NCBI GenBank assembly: GCA_963971535.1
Contig: OZ020590.1
Location: forward strand, 152,624,034 to 152,688,033
Direction: 5' to 3'
Length of the DNA stretch: 64,000 nt
From: Notolepis coatsorum
Taxonomy: Eukaryota > Chordata > Actinopteri > Aulopiformes > Paralepididae
Position numbers and translations under genes: made by a program. This document shows, piece after piece, positions 22,227-32,087 of the stretch. Numbering within the stretch: position 1 is the first letter of the stretch; each line of letters starts with the position of its first letter. Under the pieces are notes generated by a model, which was given only the letters and a program-made list of their open reading frames with translations, had not been told where the DNA came from and made no database searches.

Positions 22227-22789
22227 GTGTCCCTTGAGTTGATGTAGCGCCCCCAGCATAGAAGAGGACGCTGGCCACTACAGACTAGAATGACTGCAGC
22301 AGTCTATTGGACACATTGAAGGACCGGCCCACAGCAAAAAGACCAGTGTTGAATTAACTCCCAGAGTTGATTTCAACACTTTTTCAGGGTTTATATAGCT
22401 CCAATTAACACTTGTAAAATAGTTAAACATTTAACACTATGGCTATGCCAGTTCCTTCTTTAACTCCAAAACAGAGTTAAAGTAACACTAAGGGGATTAG
22501 ATAAATAACACTGCTCCAAGTTACATTTTTACTATTTGGGAGTGTTAATTGTACTCCCTAAAGTGTCAAGTTATCAACTCTGATTTTTTTTAATGAATTT
22601 TATATACGTATATAAGAATGAATTCCATAAACAAAATCATTTTCAAAAATAACCATCTGTGTGCAAGCCAGTGCCGGTTCTAGACCCGTTTTAGGGGGGC
22701 TGAATGTAATATTAGCCCCCCTAAGATAAAAAATATTATTATTATTATAATTTTTTTTTGTAATTACATTTTTTTATGTTTTATTCTTG

Positions 22790-22822
<33 letters not shown>

Positions 22823-23184
22823 AGACATAGATTGCCGGTAGTAGCCTGTTGACCTCATTGGTTAACTATAAAAAATAAATATTCAAAGATGTTGGTAATG
22901 TCATGTCAAGTCCCAGTCCGACATTCAACACAAGACGTGGAAGCAGATGTAGCTAGCAACCTACTGTAACTAGTTTAGTAATAGTGCATTTGCCAGTGCT
23001 GATGGGGAACAAGACAAGTATGTTGAAACGTTAGCTAGCACTATATAAAATTATTGACTATTCTGACAGGGAACGTTGTAAAATTGGTCATTAGTTCCAT
23101 GGTGTTGGTGTGAGGTGCGTTGCTCATGGGACGGGGTTGCACACCGGGCAACCAAGCTTTTGTGAGCAGAAGCGCGGGCATGCA
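22227..23184. other. MITE-like fragments, no gene
   Basis: A palindromic CAGTGTTGAATTAACTC...GAGTTGATTTCAACACT segment near 22,341-22,380 suggests a MITE. CAGTGCCGGTTCTAGACC at about 22,671 resembles a hAT terminus, but no closing end is visible. A TTA repeat lies at 22,725-22,822. Nothing is coding. Confidence 0.4.
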
Positions 23185-23240
23185 AGAAAGCGCTGCACTC
23201 GACTCGTCGCGTGTACCTGGCTACCTTGGGGGGCAGTGGG

Positions 23241-23602
23241 GGCGGCGTGGCTCAGGGGTAGAGCGGGTCGTCCAATGATCGAAGGGTTGGTGGTTTGAAT
23301 CCCGCTCAAGCCCATGTCCATCCCACTGCCGTTGTGTCCTTGGGCAAGACACTTAACCTACTTGCCTCGTATGAATGTGTATGCCTGTGAATGAATGTTG
23401 GTGGTGGTCGGAGGGGCCGTAGGCGATGATTATTCGCCACGCTTCCGTGAGTCTGCCTCAGGGCAGCTCTGGCTGCAATTGTAGCTTACCACCACCGGTA
23501 TGACTGTGTATGAACGAATAATGGACTCTGTAAGCGCTCTGGGGTCTCTGGGGTGTCACGAAGAGCGCTATATAAATCCAATCCATTATTATTATTATTA
23601 TT
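23241..23602 (+). mobile_element. Full-length tRNA-derived SINE with ATT tail
   Basis: The tRNA-like head has an A-box region TGGCTCAGGGGTAGAGCGG (23,248-23,266) and a B box GGTTTGAATCC (23,292-23,302). A body and the LINE-derived 3' end AGAGCGCTATATAAATCCAA with (TTA)n follow. TACCTTG occurs just upstream (about 23,222) and directly after the tail (23,602-23,608) as a probable target duplication. Frames through it are spurious. Confidence 0.8.
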
Positions 23603-23897
23603 ACCTTGCATAAGCATAACAATTCATGGCAATCACATTCACATGTTTGGTGTGAACGGTGCTCTGCCTGAGTCAGACCATCATTCACACCAAACCTCAT
23701 GAGGAATGCGCTGCACTCGACTGATGCGCCAACTCGCTAAGTACCCACCTGGCTACCTTGCATAACAATAGCTCAGGTCGTCAAGTGTGTTCAAATACAT
23801 TCTCAGATACATTCACACAAAACTTGTGAATGAAATGTGTTACATTCCATTCGTAGAGGAAATTAGGCATTGTCTTTAGTCTGTGCAAACTAATCAT

Positions 23898-24372
23898 CTG
23901 GGAGGCGATACAGGGCCTTCATCTGGGAGGCGATACAGGGCCTTCAACTGGGAGGCGATACAGGGCCTTCATCTGGGAGGCGATACAGGGCCTTCAACTG
24001 GGAGGCGATACAGGGCCTTCAACTGGGAGGCGATACAGGGCCTTCATCTGGGAGGCGATACAGGGCCTTCAACTGGGAGGCGATACAGGGCCTTCATCTG
24101 GGAGGCGATACAGGGCCTTCAACTGGGAGGCGATACAGGGCCTTCATCTGGGAGGCGATACAGGGCCTTCATCTGGGAGGCGATACAGGGCCTTCATCTG
24201 GGAGGCGATACAGGGCCTTCAACTGGGAGGCGATACAGGGCCTTCATCTGGGAGGCGATACAGGGCCTTCATCTGGGAGGCGATACAGGGCCTTCATCTG
24301 GGAGGCGATACAGGGCCTTCAACTGGGAGGCGATACAGGGCCTTCATCTGGGAGGCGATACAGGGCCTTCAA
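23898..24372 (+). repeat. 25-bp minisatellite, 19 units
   Basis: The unit is CTGGGAGGCGATACAGGGCC plus TTCAA or TTCAT. Units differ almost only at that last base. Because 25 is not a multiple of three and no frame contains a stop, the array is an open frame of 179 codons (23,883-24,422) whose peptide repeats every 75 bp. There is no sign that it is a gene. Confidence 0.95.
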
Positions 24373-24762
24373 AGCTCCACCTCCAGGCTGCAGAACAGCT
24401 TCTTGCAGAGAGCCATCACTGAACTGAACAATCACCCCCCCCCCCCGCCCCCTATTGTTGCCACCACATCTACAACCCACCTCACTATAATTTATACTTG
24501 TATGTGCAATATGACAGATGTTGGGACATGTGCAATAATGCAATAATGGTTCATGTGCAATATTTTCCGCCGATGTGCAATCTTTTTTTTCTACTGTGAT
24601 GATTTTGCAATGCTTTTTTTTAACTGAATTTGGTGGTACTACAGTGTACAAGAGTGAACTATTTTATACTATTTTCCTCAATCAAAAATCCCCCAAATTA
24701 TGAAAAAGGATATATATATATATATATTTTTTTAAATCTAAGTGTTGTAGTATAACCAATAG

Positions 24763-25602
24763 GATAAAATTGATCTGTTAAGTGAGTTTGGTGACAGCTC
24801 GGAACTAGGCAAAATCTGCATATGGCTCGCTGATAACAAACTATCATTACACATGGGCAAAACAGAGTCCATTCTCTTCGGTTCAAATAACAAACTCAGC
24901 AAGACCGACGGCTTCTCGGTTACAGTGGGTGACAATATTATCACAAGGAAAGATGAAATTACCTACCTGGGTTCCATCCTAGAGGCTAATCTTTCCTGTG
25001 ACAAAATGGCATCCAATGTAATAAAAAAAGTCAACCAACGAACGCGATTCTTGTACCGGATCTCCTCTCTGGTAAACAAGAATACCCTGAAGACTCTAGC
25101 AGGAGCACTCATTCAAGGGTACTACGACTATGCTTGCACCTCATGGTACCAAAGCACCTCAAAGGCACTAAAAAACAAATTACAAACATCTCAAAACAAG
25201 CTAGTCAGACTACTGCTTGACCTGACTCCTAGAACCCACCTCACCCCTGCCCACTTTGACAACCTAGGATGGCTTAGAGTAGACGACAGAGTACAGCAAC
25301 TTGCAATGGGCCTGGTCTACAAGATACACTACGCGACCAAGGTACCCATGTACATGTCAAAATACTTCCCAAAGGTCAGTGAATACCACGATCACAACAC
25401 CAGAGGGAGCTCCACAAATCATGTAAAACCCAGATTCGGCTCAAACAAGGGACTAAACACGTTTCGCAATTATGCCACATCAATGTGGAACGCCCTACCT
25501 AAAGCTGTAAAGGAATGTGAATCACTACCCACTTTCAAAAACACTCTCAAAAAACACCTACGTGAGACTGCAATTCGAAACTGGCCCCTACAAATGTCCT
25601 AA
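24763..25602 (+). pseudogene. L2/CR1-like LINE ORF2, longest fragment in the window
   Basis: Open for 280 codons from DKIDLLSEFGDSSELGKICI. It continues with WLADNKLSLHMGKTESILFG, the conserved segment just after the RT catalytic box, then ITYLGSILEANLSCDKM and the thumb/C-terminal region. It stops after RETAIRNWPLQMS. The YADD-like box and the N-terminal endonuclease are missing, so this is a 5'-truncated copy without activity. ATG 24,853 is internal. It has fewer differences than the other copies and is the best reference for the family here. Confidence 0.85.
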
Positions 25603-26055
25603 CCTAGTTGTACAGTAAATGACCAAGTAAGGCTTTGTCAGTATTCCAATGTACAGTGTAAAATGTGTGTGTCCCCTACCCAACCCCCCCCCCCCCACCT
25701 CCAATGTACAGCCCTCACCCACCCAACCCCACCCCACCCACCCAACCTCCTCCAATGTACAGTTTCTACGCCAAATGTATATACACTCTTTTTCTGGAGA
25801 TTTTTGTATCACAAACAGTACTGTATTTGCAAATCTGATATGTCATAAATGTATAGATGTAGCAGTACTGTCTATCTGTATGTCATGTATGTCATATATG
25901 TTATGATGAATTGAAAATGGGGGACCCTGATGTAAACAAGACGAAAGTCTTTCTCTGGTCTGCATCCCCTTAACAATTGTATGTATTGAGCTGTACTGTA
26001 CTGTACCCATTCTGCAATCTGTTAATAAACTTTTCAATCAATCAATCAATCAATC
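25603..26055 (+). mobile_element. L2-like LINE 3' UTR and ATCA repeat tail
   Basis: C-rich tract (25,676-25,750), conserved UTR block and CTGTTAATAAACTTTTC followed by (AATC)n. This shows the complete 3' end of the family. Confidence 0.85.
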
Positions 26056-26980
26056 TATTTGCAGTGCCTCTTTTCGGTGTTGCACTTTTTAGACGGTCCC
26101 TGGCTGCGCACATGCCTCGTCAAGGCCGACTGCACATATAGATCAATTTATTATTTTTATTAAATGTACAGCTCCGAGGCCGGCTCGCCTCGTTTAGGTG
26201 AAAGTAAGGTTGTAGCTCATTGTCTACCTTACTACGATAGGAAAGAGGTGTCCTTTGTGTTTTAAAAACATTTCGCTTAAGAATTATTGACGCGGAAATT
26301 CGAATCTGTGAATATCTTTCTAACTTTACCTAAGTCTCCCGATTCCGATACAATAAAGCGAGTCTTCATCACAAATCATATTCTCAAAATAATCTGACCG
26401 GCAGATATTATTGCTGGCGGACCTATTTCGGCCTGCGAGCCGCCTATTGCCGACCACTGCACTGAGCTAGGATATCTGTATAACGTGCGTTTAGACAACA
26501 CTGCTTGGGACAGACCACACAGGCTATTTCCATATTATTAGGCTATTACTTCACATACAATATCATGTCTAAATGAAATGCACAAAACAAAAAATTTATG
26601 TATATAACGTTACCCTGGTAATGGTATAGATCTGTATGCATGTGTATTTATTCATAACGTTATACATATTCGTTAACGTTAGATCGTGAATGGCTTTTAC
26701 ATTGAAAAATGTACTTGTCACGTGGTTCCGTTCTCCATTCTTCACATCAAAAACGAAAAACGAACTATCAAAAGTACACGGCCCATTATTTACTCCTTTT
26801 TTTCATTTGATTCTGACACCAAAATACGAAAAACGGCTCCGTATTTCAGTTTTTCCCTGTTTTTTCGATTTTGGTTTCAAACGGAAATAGGAAAACACCT
26901 CGTATTTCCGTTTTTTTTCGTTTTTCGTTTTTCCATTTGAAACGAAAAACGAACTATCAAAACGTTTCCGGACCGAGTAG

Positions 26981-28390
26981 GAGTGAACGAAGCATGTCGC
27001 CGTTTTCGGGCCCTAGTTCCCCCCAGGGTTCGACGTCGGGAGCCAGGGGGGGTAGAGCAAGCAAGTGCAATTCCAACAGTGATGGCCGTGATGAAGGAGA
27101 GGGGATGGCTAGTGATATGGAGTGTAGAGTAGGAGAGGAAAACGAGGGAGAGGTGTGGGAAAAGGTGGGGAAAAAGAGCAGGGAAAGTGGGGGGAAGGGG
27201 AGTAAGAGGAAGAAAGGGGGGAGATAGCTTGAGTGGGTCAGAGGATGAGGGTAGAGAGAAGGAGTTTGTACTAGGGTTGAATGTAGTGGTGCGATTTGAG
27301 GGAGTAGACGGAGTTAGGAACATAGAGCCGAGTCAGCTGTCAAAACTCATTAGAGCACAGTTAGGAGAGGTAAGGTACGGAAAGGTGTTAGACGATGGGA
27401 ACTTGTTTATAGGGTGTGTAAGTGTAGTGCAGGTAGAGAAGGCAAGGGAAATGAAGAGCATTGGCAAAGTGAAGGTCTGTAGAGTAGTGATAGTAGGGGA
27501 GAAAAGGGATGGTGGTTGCAAGGGGGTGATTAGTGGAATTCCAATTAAGGTTAGTATGGAGCAGCTGTTAGAAGAGTTGAGGAGTGACAAACGTAATGGG
27601 AAAGTTAAGAGTGTAGATAGGATGAAGACTGGTGTAGAGAAGGAGGTGACAGGGACGATAGTTATTCAGTTTGAGGGTGAGGTTAGTCCAAGAGTATTTT
27701 TAGGGTTTTTGGCATATAGGGTTAGGGAGTTTGTGCCGAAACCGTTGAGGTGTTACAGGTGCCAGGAGTTTGGTCATATAGCTAGGTCATGTAGGAAGGG
27801 ACAGAGATGTGCTAGATGTAGTGGGGAGCATGAGTATGGGGAGTGTGACCTGGGAGTGGAGCCGAGGTGTTGTAGTTGTGGTGGGAAGCATAGTGTAGCA
27901 TATTGGGGTTGTGAGGCGATGAAGCGAGAGGTAGTGGTCCAGCAGGTGAGAACTTAGGATTTCGTATGCAGAGGCAGTTAGGAAGGTAGGACAGGGAAAG
28001 CAAGGTAAGGAAGGAGAAGGGCATTTGGCAGTAAGGGTAGTGCAGGAGGATCAGGGGAAGCAAGGTGAGGATCAGGGGTTTAGAAAAGGACATTTGTCAG
28101 TAGAGGAAGTACAGGAGGAGAAAGAGAGGGTGTGGGGGGAGAAGTTGGAGATAGTGACATTTGTGACAAGAGTAGTGAATACAATAGTGATGGTTAGCAG
28201 TAGGACAGAGAGGTTAAAGTTAGTAGTTGAAGCAGCAGTACTAGACATGGGTATGAAGGGGTTGACAATGGGGCAAGTATCAAGGGAGTTAGGGAAGTTA
28301 GGGAAGAAGGTTGTGAGTGATCAAGTAAGAGAGTTATGGGAGGTGGTGGTGAGTGTTCAAAAAAGCCAGTCAGCCCACAGGAGGCAATGA
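26981..28390 (+). pseudogene. I/Nimb-type LINE ORF1 with three zinc knuckles (copy 1, main part)
   Basis: This is the gag-like ORF1 of an I-clade LINE. It reads SERSMSPFSGPSSPQ, a charged linker, an RRM-like central part (GISGIP-like IKVSMEQLLEELRSDKRNGK) and three cysteine knuckles near 27,750-27,920: CYRCQEFGHIARSC (Cx2Cx4Hx4C), CARCSGEHEYGEC and CCSCGGKHSVAYWGC. The C-terminal part reads LTMGQVSRELGK. Frame changes occur near 27,218 and 27,955. Its first two fragments are at 6,231-6,253 and 18,522-18,702. No endonuclease or RT ORF follows: the stop is within about 155 bp of the 3' tail. Confidence 0.8.
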
Positions 28391-28545
28391 ATGACTCATA
28401 GATTAGGTTTGGATAGGGTGGTGATGTTAGGGATGGGGTTTTGTTTTGTGTGTTATGGGGTTGAATGGATTGTACAGTATGTGGCGGTATGCGCCTTTTG
28501 TGGTCGCGATCTGCCATTAACTCATGGAAGAAGAAGAAGAAGAAG
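28391..28545 (+). mobile_element. I/Nimb-type LINE 3' UTR with AAG tail
   Basis: TATGCGCCTTTTGTGGTCGC and ATCTGCCATTAACTCATGG lead into (GAA)n. This matches the usual 3' end of Nimb/I elements in fish. It follows the ORF1 stop almost directly, so ORF2 is absent. The paralogous copy is at 61,655-61,808. Confidence 0.7.
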
Positions 28546-28753
28546 AATGTTGTAAATAGGTTTCCAAGTAATGAACCGAGTTATGAACAGTGGTTTGATG
28601 TTGTGCAGTTGTGTATCTGTTTATAAGAGATTTGGCCGTTTTCGCGAACTCTTATATGAGCACGTTGGTAAACTAGTATTCATGGGGGGAGGGGCTTTAC
28701 ACCTGGCGCTGCTGAGAAGTGTGTGTTCTAACTGGAGTTTTCTCCTACCACAG

Positions 28754-29727
28754 AGATGTGTGTACCAGGGTTTCCGTTAGAAAAAATTGTTGCCGGCCTC
28801 AGTGTCCGGTAGATTTCAATCTACCGGTCAAATGAGAGAAATTCCGGTCAGAGTTTATTGAGCTTAAAAACAATTGATAGGCAAAAGAATGACAACAAAA
28901 CAAAAGAATGACATCATCAAGGCATGTAGATTTATAATATTTTTACTTAAAACTAGGCTACTTTTGCGTATAAAGTCATTATATTCCAAATAAAATAAGT
29001 CCAGAGACTCGTGCTGCTGCCGACTTTAAATCAAATAGGTGTCTGTGGGCCCGACATTAATAAACAACAGTCTGTTATAATCACATTTTTATGAGCTAAC
29101 GAATTCCGTTATATTGGACATTTGTATTAATTATATCAAGCGAAGAACTGAGAAATTTGACAGAGAGAGACGGCAACATTATCGTGGGTTTGCGTGACGA
29201 CTCTCTCTCTCTCCACCTCCCAATGACTTATTTGCGAGAGTATGTCGATGCAGAGCAGCAGATTCAGCTGTTATTGGCTCTTTTCTGGGGACCGCACAGC
29301 AGCGCCCCCCACCCAACATTGAATTGAAAATGGCTGAATTGGAGTACTGCTGGAGTACTGCATTGTGCTGCTGCTGCTCCGGCTCTGCAGCTTCACAAAA
29401 GTTCGCACACCCAGCACTAAGCTCTCGCTGACAACGTCGTTGTCATTATTAGAAGCAACGATGAAACAAATGTAATGATTGTTTCGTTCATCGCATAGGC
29501 TATTTAATTTTAGCCTATTTTAATACAATTCAAATAATCAAATTGTGCTTAGACTCAGGGAATTATTTTCACCGGACATTAAGACCGGAGAGATTAAATA
29601 TGTCGGACTTCAACAGATTTTGCCGGTCAAATACCGGTAATTACCGGCTAACGGAAACGCTGGTGTGTACTTACCAACATGGATGTGCTTAAGGCTGACG
29701 GCATTGTATATTTATTATGCTTGACAG
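28754..29727 (+). other. Exon-like 69-bp segment, split by a MITE
   Basis: Preceded by a pyrimidine-rich TTTTCTCCTACCACAG acceptor and followed by a GTATGT donor (29,728). The uninterrupted form is at 62,014-62,082. Here the hAT MITE at 28,766-29,662 splits it. A joined copy without introns follows at about 29,844-29,912. Confidence 0.5.
28766..29662. mobile_element. hAT MITE, 897 bp, perfect 8-bp TSD
   Basis: The ends CAGGGTTTCCGTTAG and CTAACGGAAACGCTG are inverted repeats. GTGTGTAC flanks both sides (28,758-28,765 and 29,663-29,670). The paralogous locus at 62,020 has the single GTGTGTAC. It contains short CTACCGG/CCGGTAG palindromes and no ORF. Confidence 0.92.
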
Positions 29728-29799
29728 GTATGTTGTGATGTTTTTGGTCAATTGTATTTTCTAATGTTTTATTCTAATGTATTTTCTAATGTTTTATAT

Positions 29800-30112
29800 T
29801 CTAATGTCTGATTCATATAGCTCAGTCTATCCTGAATGATGAGAGATGTGTGTACTTACCAACATGGATGTGCTTAAGTCTGACGGCATTGTATATTTCT
29901 TATGCTTGACAGTATAAAGAAAATAAGTACTCCGTCCATCCTGTCTCCCGTGTCCATTATTCAAGCAGAGCAGGAACACAGTGGTCACAGTTGCACTCCA
30001 TGAAGGTGAGGGGAATTGGATTTTGTAGGAGGTAAAGGATACCAGTAGATGGCGGCAAATACCCTAACAAGTGGTCGGCCGCCGTTAAACCTCAAAAAGA
30101 AGAAGTTGCCGC
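29800..30112 (+). pseudogene. Intron-less copy of the exon pair ending in a LINE-type AAG tail
   Basis: CTATCCTGAATGATGAG is joined directly to AGATGTGTGTACTTACC, runs through the 69-bp exon copy to CTTGACAG, and then continues TATAAAGAAAATAAG. The segment ends in TGGCGGCAAATACCCTAAC, GGCCGCCGTTAAACCTC and AAGAAG, an I/Nimb-like 3' end. It looks like a reverse-transcribed spliced RNA. The fuller paralogue is at 62,170-62,490. Confidence 0.45.
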
Positions 30113-30205
30113 TCTCTGCTGAGGGGAGGTGCTTCCGTTTGAAATATAGCTCCTTATTTCACTCGTTTCTGCTAAATGTAACTAATAGGTAGGTTAAATG
30201 TCGCA

Positions 30206-30640
30206 ATGATTGCTACGGCCATTCCATGCAGATTCCATTATCTCTGTTCTTTGAGTTATTATTATTATTATGGTGAAGAAACTAATGCATTGTTTAATTT
30301 TGTACATGTTGGTATGAGTTATTATGGTGAAGAAACTAATGAATTGTTTAATTTAGTACATGTAGGTATGAGTTATTATGGTGAAGAAACTAATGAAGTG
30401 TTTAATTTAGTACATGTAGGTATGAGTTATTATGGTGAAAAAAACGAATGCATTTAATTTTGTACATGTAGGTATGAGTTATTATGGTGAAGAAACTAAT
30501 GAAGTGTTTAATTTAGTACATGTAGGTATGAGTTATTATGGTGAAGAAACTAATGAATTGTTTAATTTTGTACATGTAGGTATGAGTTATTATGGTGAAG
30601 AAACTAATTAATTGTTTAATTTTGTACATGTAGTTATGCA
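30206..30640 (+). repeat. 54-bp tandem repeat, about 7 units, in frame
   Basis: The unit encodes SYYGEETNELFNLVHVGM (18 codons). The first units (to 30,457) are open in one frame. Later units are offset by a small indel near 30,437. Differences between units are mostly at second or third positions, such as ELF/EVF/ALF. No start context, splice site or homologous family is recognised, so it is listed as a repeat. Confidence 0.8.
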
Positions 30641-30997
30641 AGATGTGCAGCGACCAGAAGACTCCAGCGGTGTTGTTTTATGTGTCTTCTGCAGGTATGT
30701 GGCTCCATGCATATTTTATGTTTATCAATGTAAATTAATTTACCTGCTAACTCTATGCATTGTGGCATTTCCTGCTCTGTTCAGCAGGTGGCGCTAGTTT
30801 ACCATTTCTGTTTTAAGTAATGTTTTGATTTTATTTTGGTTTAGTGTAAGAGTTTAATTGTATAAAGCTAGACAGTAGCTTATGTACTGTGTTGTAGCAC
30901 ACAAGCGTTTTCACGGCGCGTCATCAAACCGGAAGTCGACCATTTTGGAGATACTGAATGTTTACAACGCAACCGAACTCGCAACTGTTCCTGTTCA

Positions 30998-31204
30998 TTG
31001 TTGCTCAAAAGGGTCAATTATTGTTGTGTTTTTGGCTGTACTAATCGGTCGGACCGGGAAAAGCATTTGGAGTACTTCAGATTGCCAAAAGCTATTACAA
31101 ATCAGGGAGAAGAGTGCAAAGAATTGTCTGAGGAAAGGAGGCAAACACCCCCTCTCCTCCTCTCCCGTCTGAACGAAGTACCAAAGTACCGATCAGCATT
31201 TTGA
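30998..31204 (+). pseudogene. THAP-domain fragment
   Basis: The frame reads VNYCCVFGCTNRSDREKHLE followed by YFRLPK and GEECKELSEERR. This is the N-terminal half of a THAP (C2CH zinc) DNA-binding domain: paired cysteines, the LPK turn and the basic ERR segment. The expected tryptophan region is replaced by QTPPLLLSRLN. The distal C-x2-H pair and C-terminal AVPTIF-type box are missing, so the domain cannot fold normally. Similar THAP exons occur in fish host genes and in P-element-like or Kolobok transposases. No nuclease domain follows. Confidence 0.6.
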
Positions 31205-31299
31205 TCCAAACATTTGTACTAGTAGACTATTTGAAAAAAAATTCAAATGTAAAGATCAGTTGATCTAGTAACATTATTGAATCGCCTACCTTGGCTTTC

Positions 31300-31545
31300 A
31301 CAATACACAATTCACAATACACATGTCTCCTCCCTCCCACCCACCCACTCCCTGCTAATGTACAGTTTCCTCCCCCTCGTATGTATATATTTTCTGTTAA
31401 GATCTCTGTTTAACTACTGTATATTTGCATATCTTGTATGTCACAAATGTAACAGTACTGTATACCTGTATGTCATTTATGTCATGATATATATCTGTAT
31501 GTTGCATCATTTATGTCATTTTAATCATCGGCCGACATAGTGAAC
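31300..31545 (+). mobile_element. L2-like LINE 3' UTR fragment
   Basis: TACAGTTTCCTCCCCCTCGT, GTATATATTTTCTGTTA and AACAGTACTGTATACCTGTA match the reverse of the UTR in the 3,964-4,566 copy. It is 5'- and 3'-truncated. A short open frame here is spurious. Confidence 0.6.
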
Positions 31546-31568
31546 TACCTCGTTTTTTCACCATCTAT

Positions 31569-32007
31569 GTTCTTCCTGTGCTCCAGGACAGTTCAGTCAG
31601 TATGTTCTTCCTGTGCTCCAGGACAGTTCAGTCAGTATGTTCTTCCTGTGCTCCAGGACAGTTCAGTCAGTATGTTCTTCCTGTGCCCCAGGACAGTTCA
31701 GTCAGTATGTTCTTCCTGTGCCCCAGGACAGTTCAGTCATTATGTCAGTACATACTGAGGAAGAACATACTGACTGAACTGTCCTCAGGAAGAACATACT
31801 GACTGAACTGTCCTGGAGCACAGGAAGAACATACTGACTGAACTGTCCCGGGGCACAGGAAGAACATACTGACTGAACTGTCCTGGGGCACAGGAAGAAC
31901 ATACTGACTGAACTGTCCTGGGGCACAGGAAGAACATACTGACTGAACTGTCCTGGGGCACATGAAGAACATACTGACTGAACTGTCCTGGGGCACAGGA
32001 AGAACAT
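31569..32007. repeat. 35-bp minisatellite arranged as a large inverted repeat
   Basis: About five plus-strand units (TGTTCTTCCTGTGCTCCAGG plus ACAGTTCAGTCAGTA) at 31,569-31,743 are followed, after a spacer of about 10 bp, by about seven units in the reverse orientation to 32,007. The left array can pair with the first part of the right array, giving a stem of more than 150 bp. It ends about 80 bp before the zinc-finger exon. Frames on both strands are spurious. Confidence 0.9.
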
Positions 32008-32087
32008 GTGTGAATTCTTAAAATGGGTGGCTTTCCAATGGTGACAGCAATTACAACTATTCATGTTATTATTCTGCCTCCCTCCAG

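Larger units (their letters stand above)
18703..26974. mobile_element. 8.3-kb foldback-like element with about 0.9-kb inverted arms
   Basis: Same GGTCCGTGTACG terminus on the left; the right end reads CGTTTCCGGACC. The flanks are GAGTAG at 18,697-18,702 and 26,975-26,980. The uninterrupted site is at 60,236-60,250. The arms 18,703-19,603 and 26,062-26,974 are inverted copies and include the blocks CAGTGGTCGGC and GGCGAGCCGGCC. The core contains hAT MITEs, LINE pieces, a SINE and a minisatellite, but no transposase. An L2-like copy (24,763-26,055) sits against the right arm. Confidence 0.65.

Noticed and set aside
23898-24372. Possible CRISPR-like array
   Set aside because: Units are contiguous with no spacers, and the context is vertebrate. 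It is an ordinary minisatellite.
32063-32087. ATG at 32,063 as the true zinc-finger start
   Set aside because: It falls in the polypyrimidine tract of a good splice acceptor. Homologous teleost exons start at this acceptor in the same phase.
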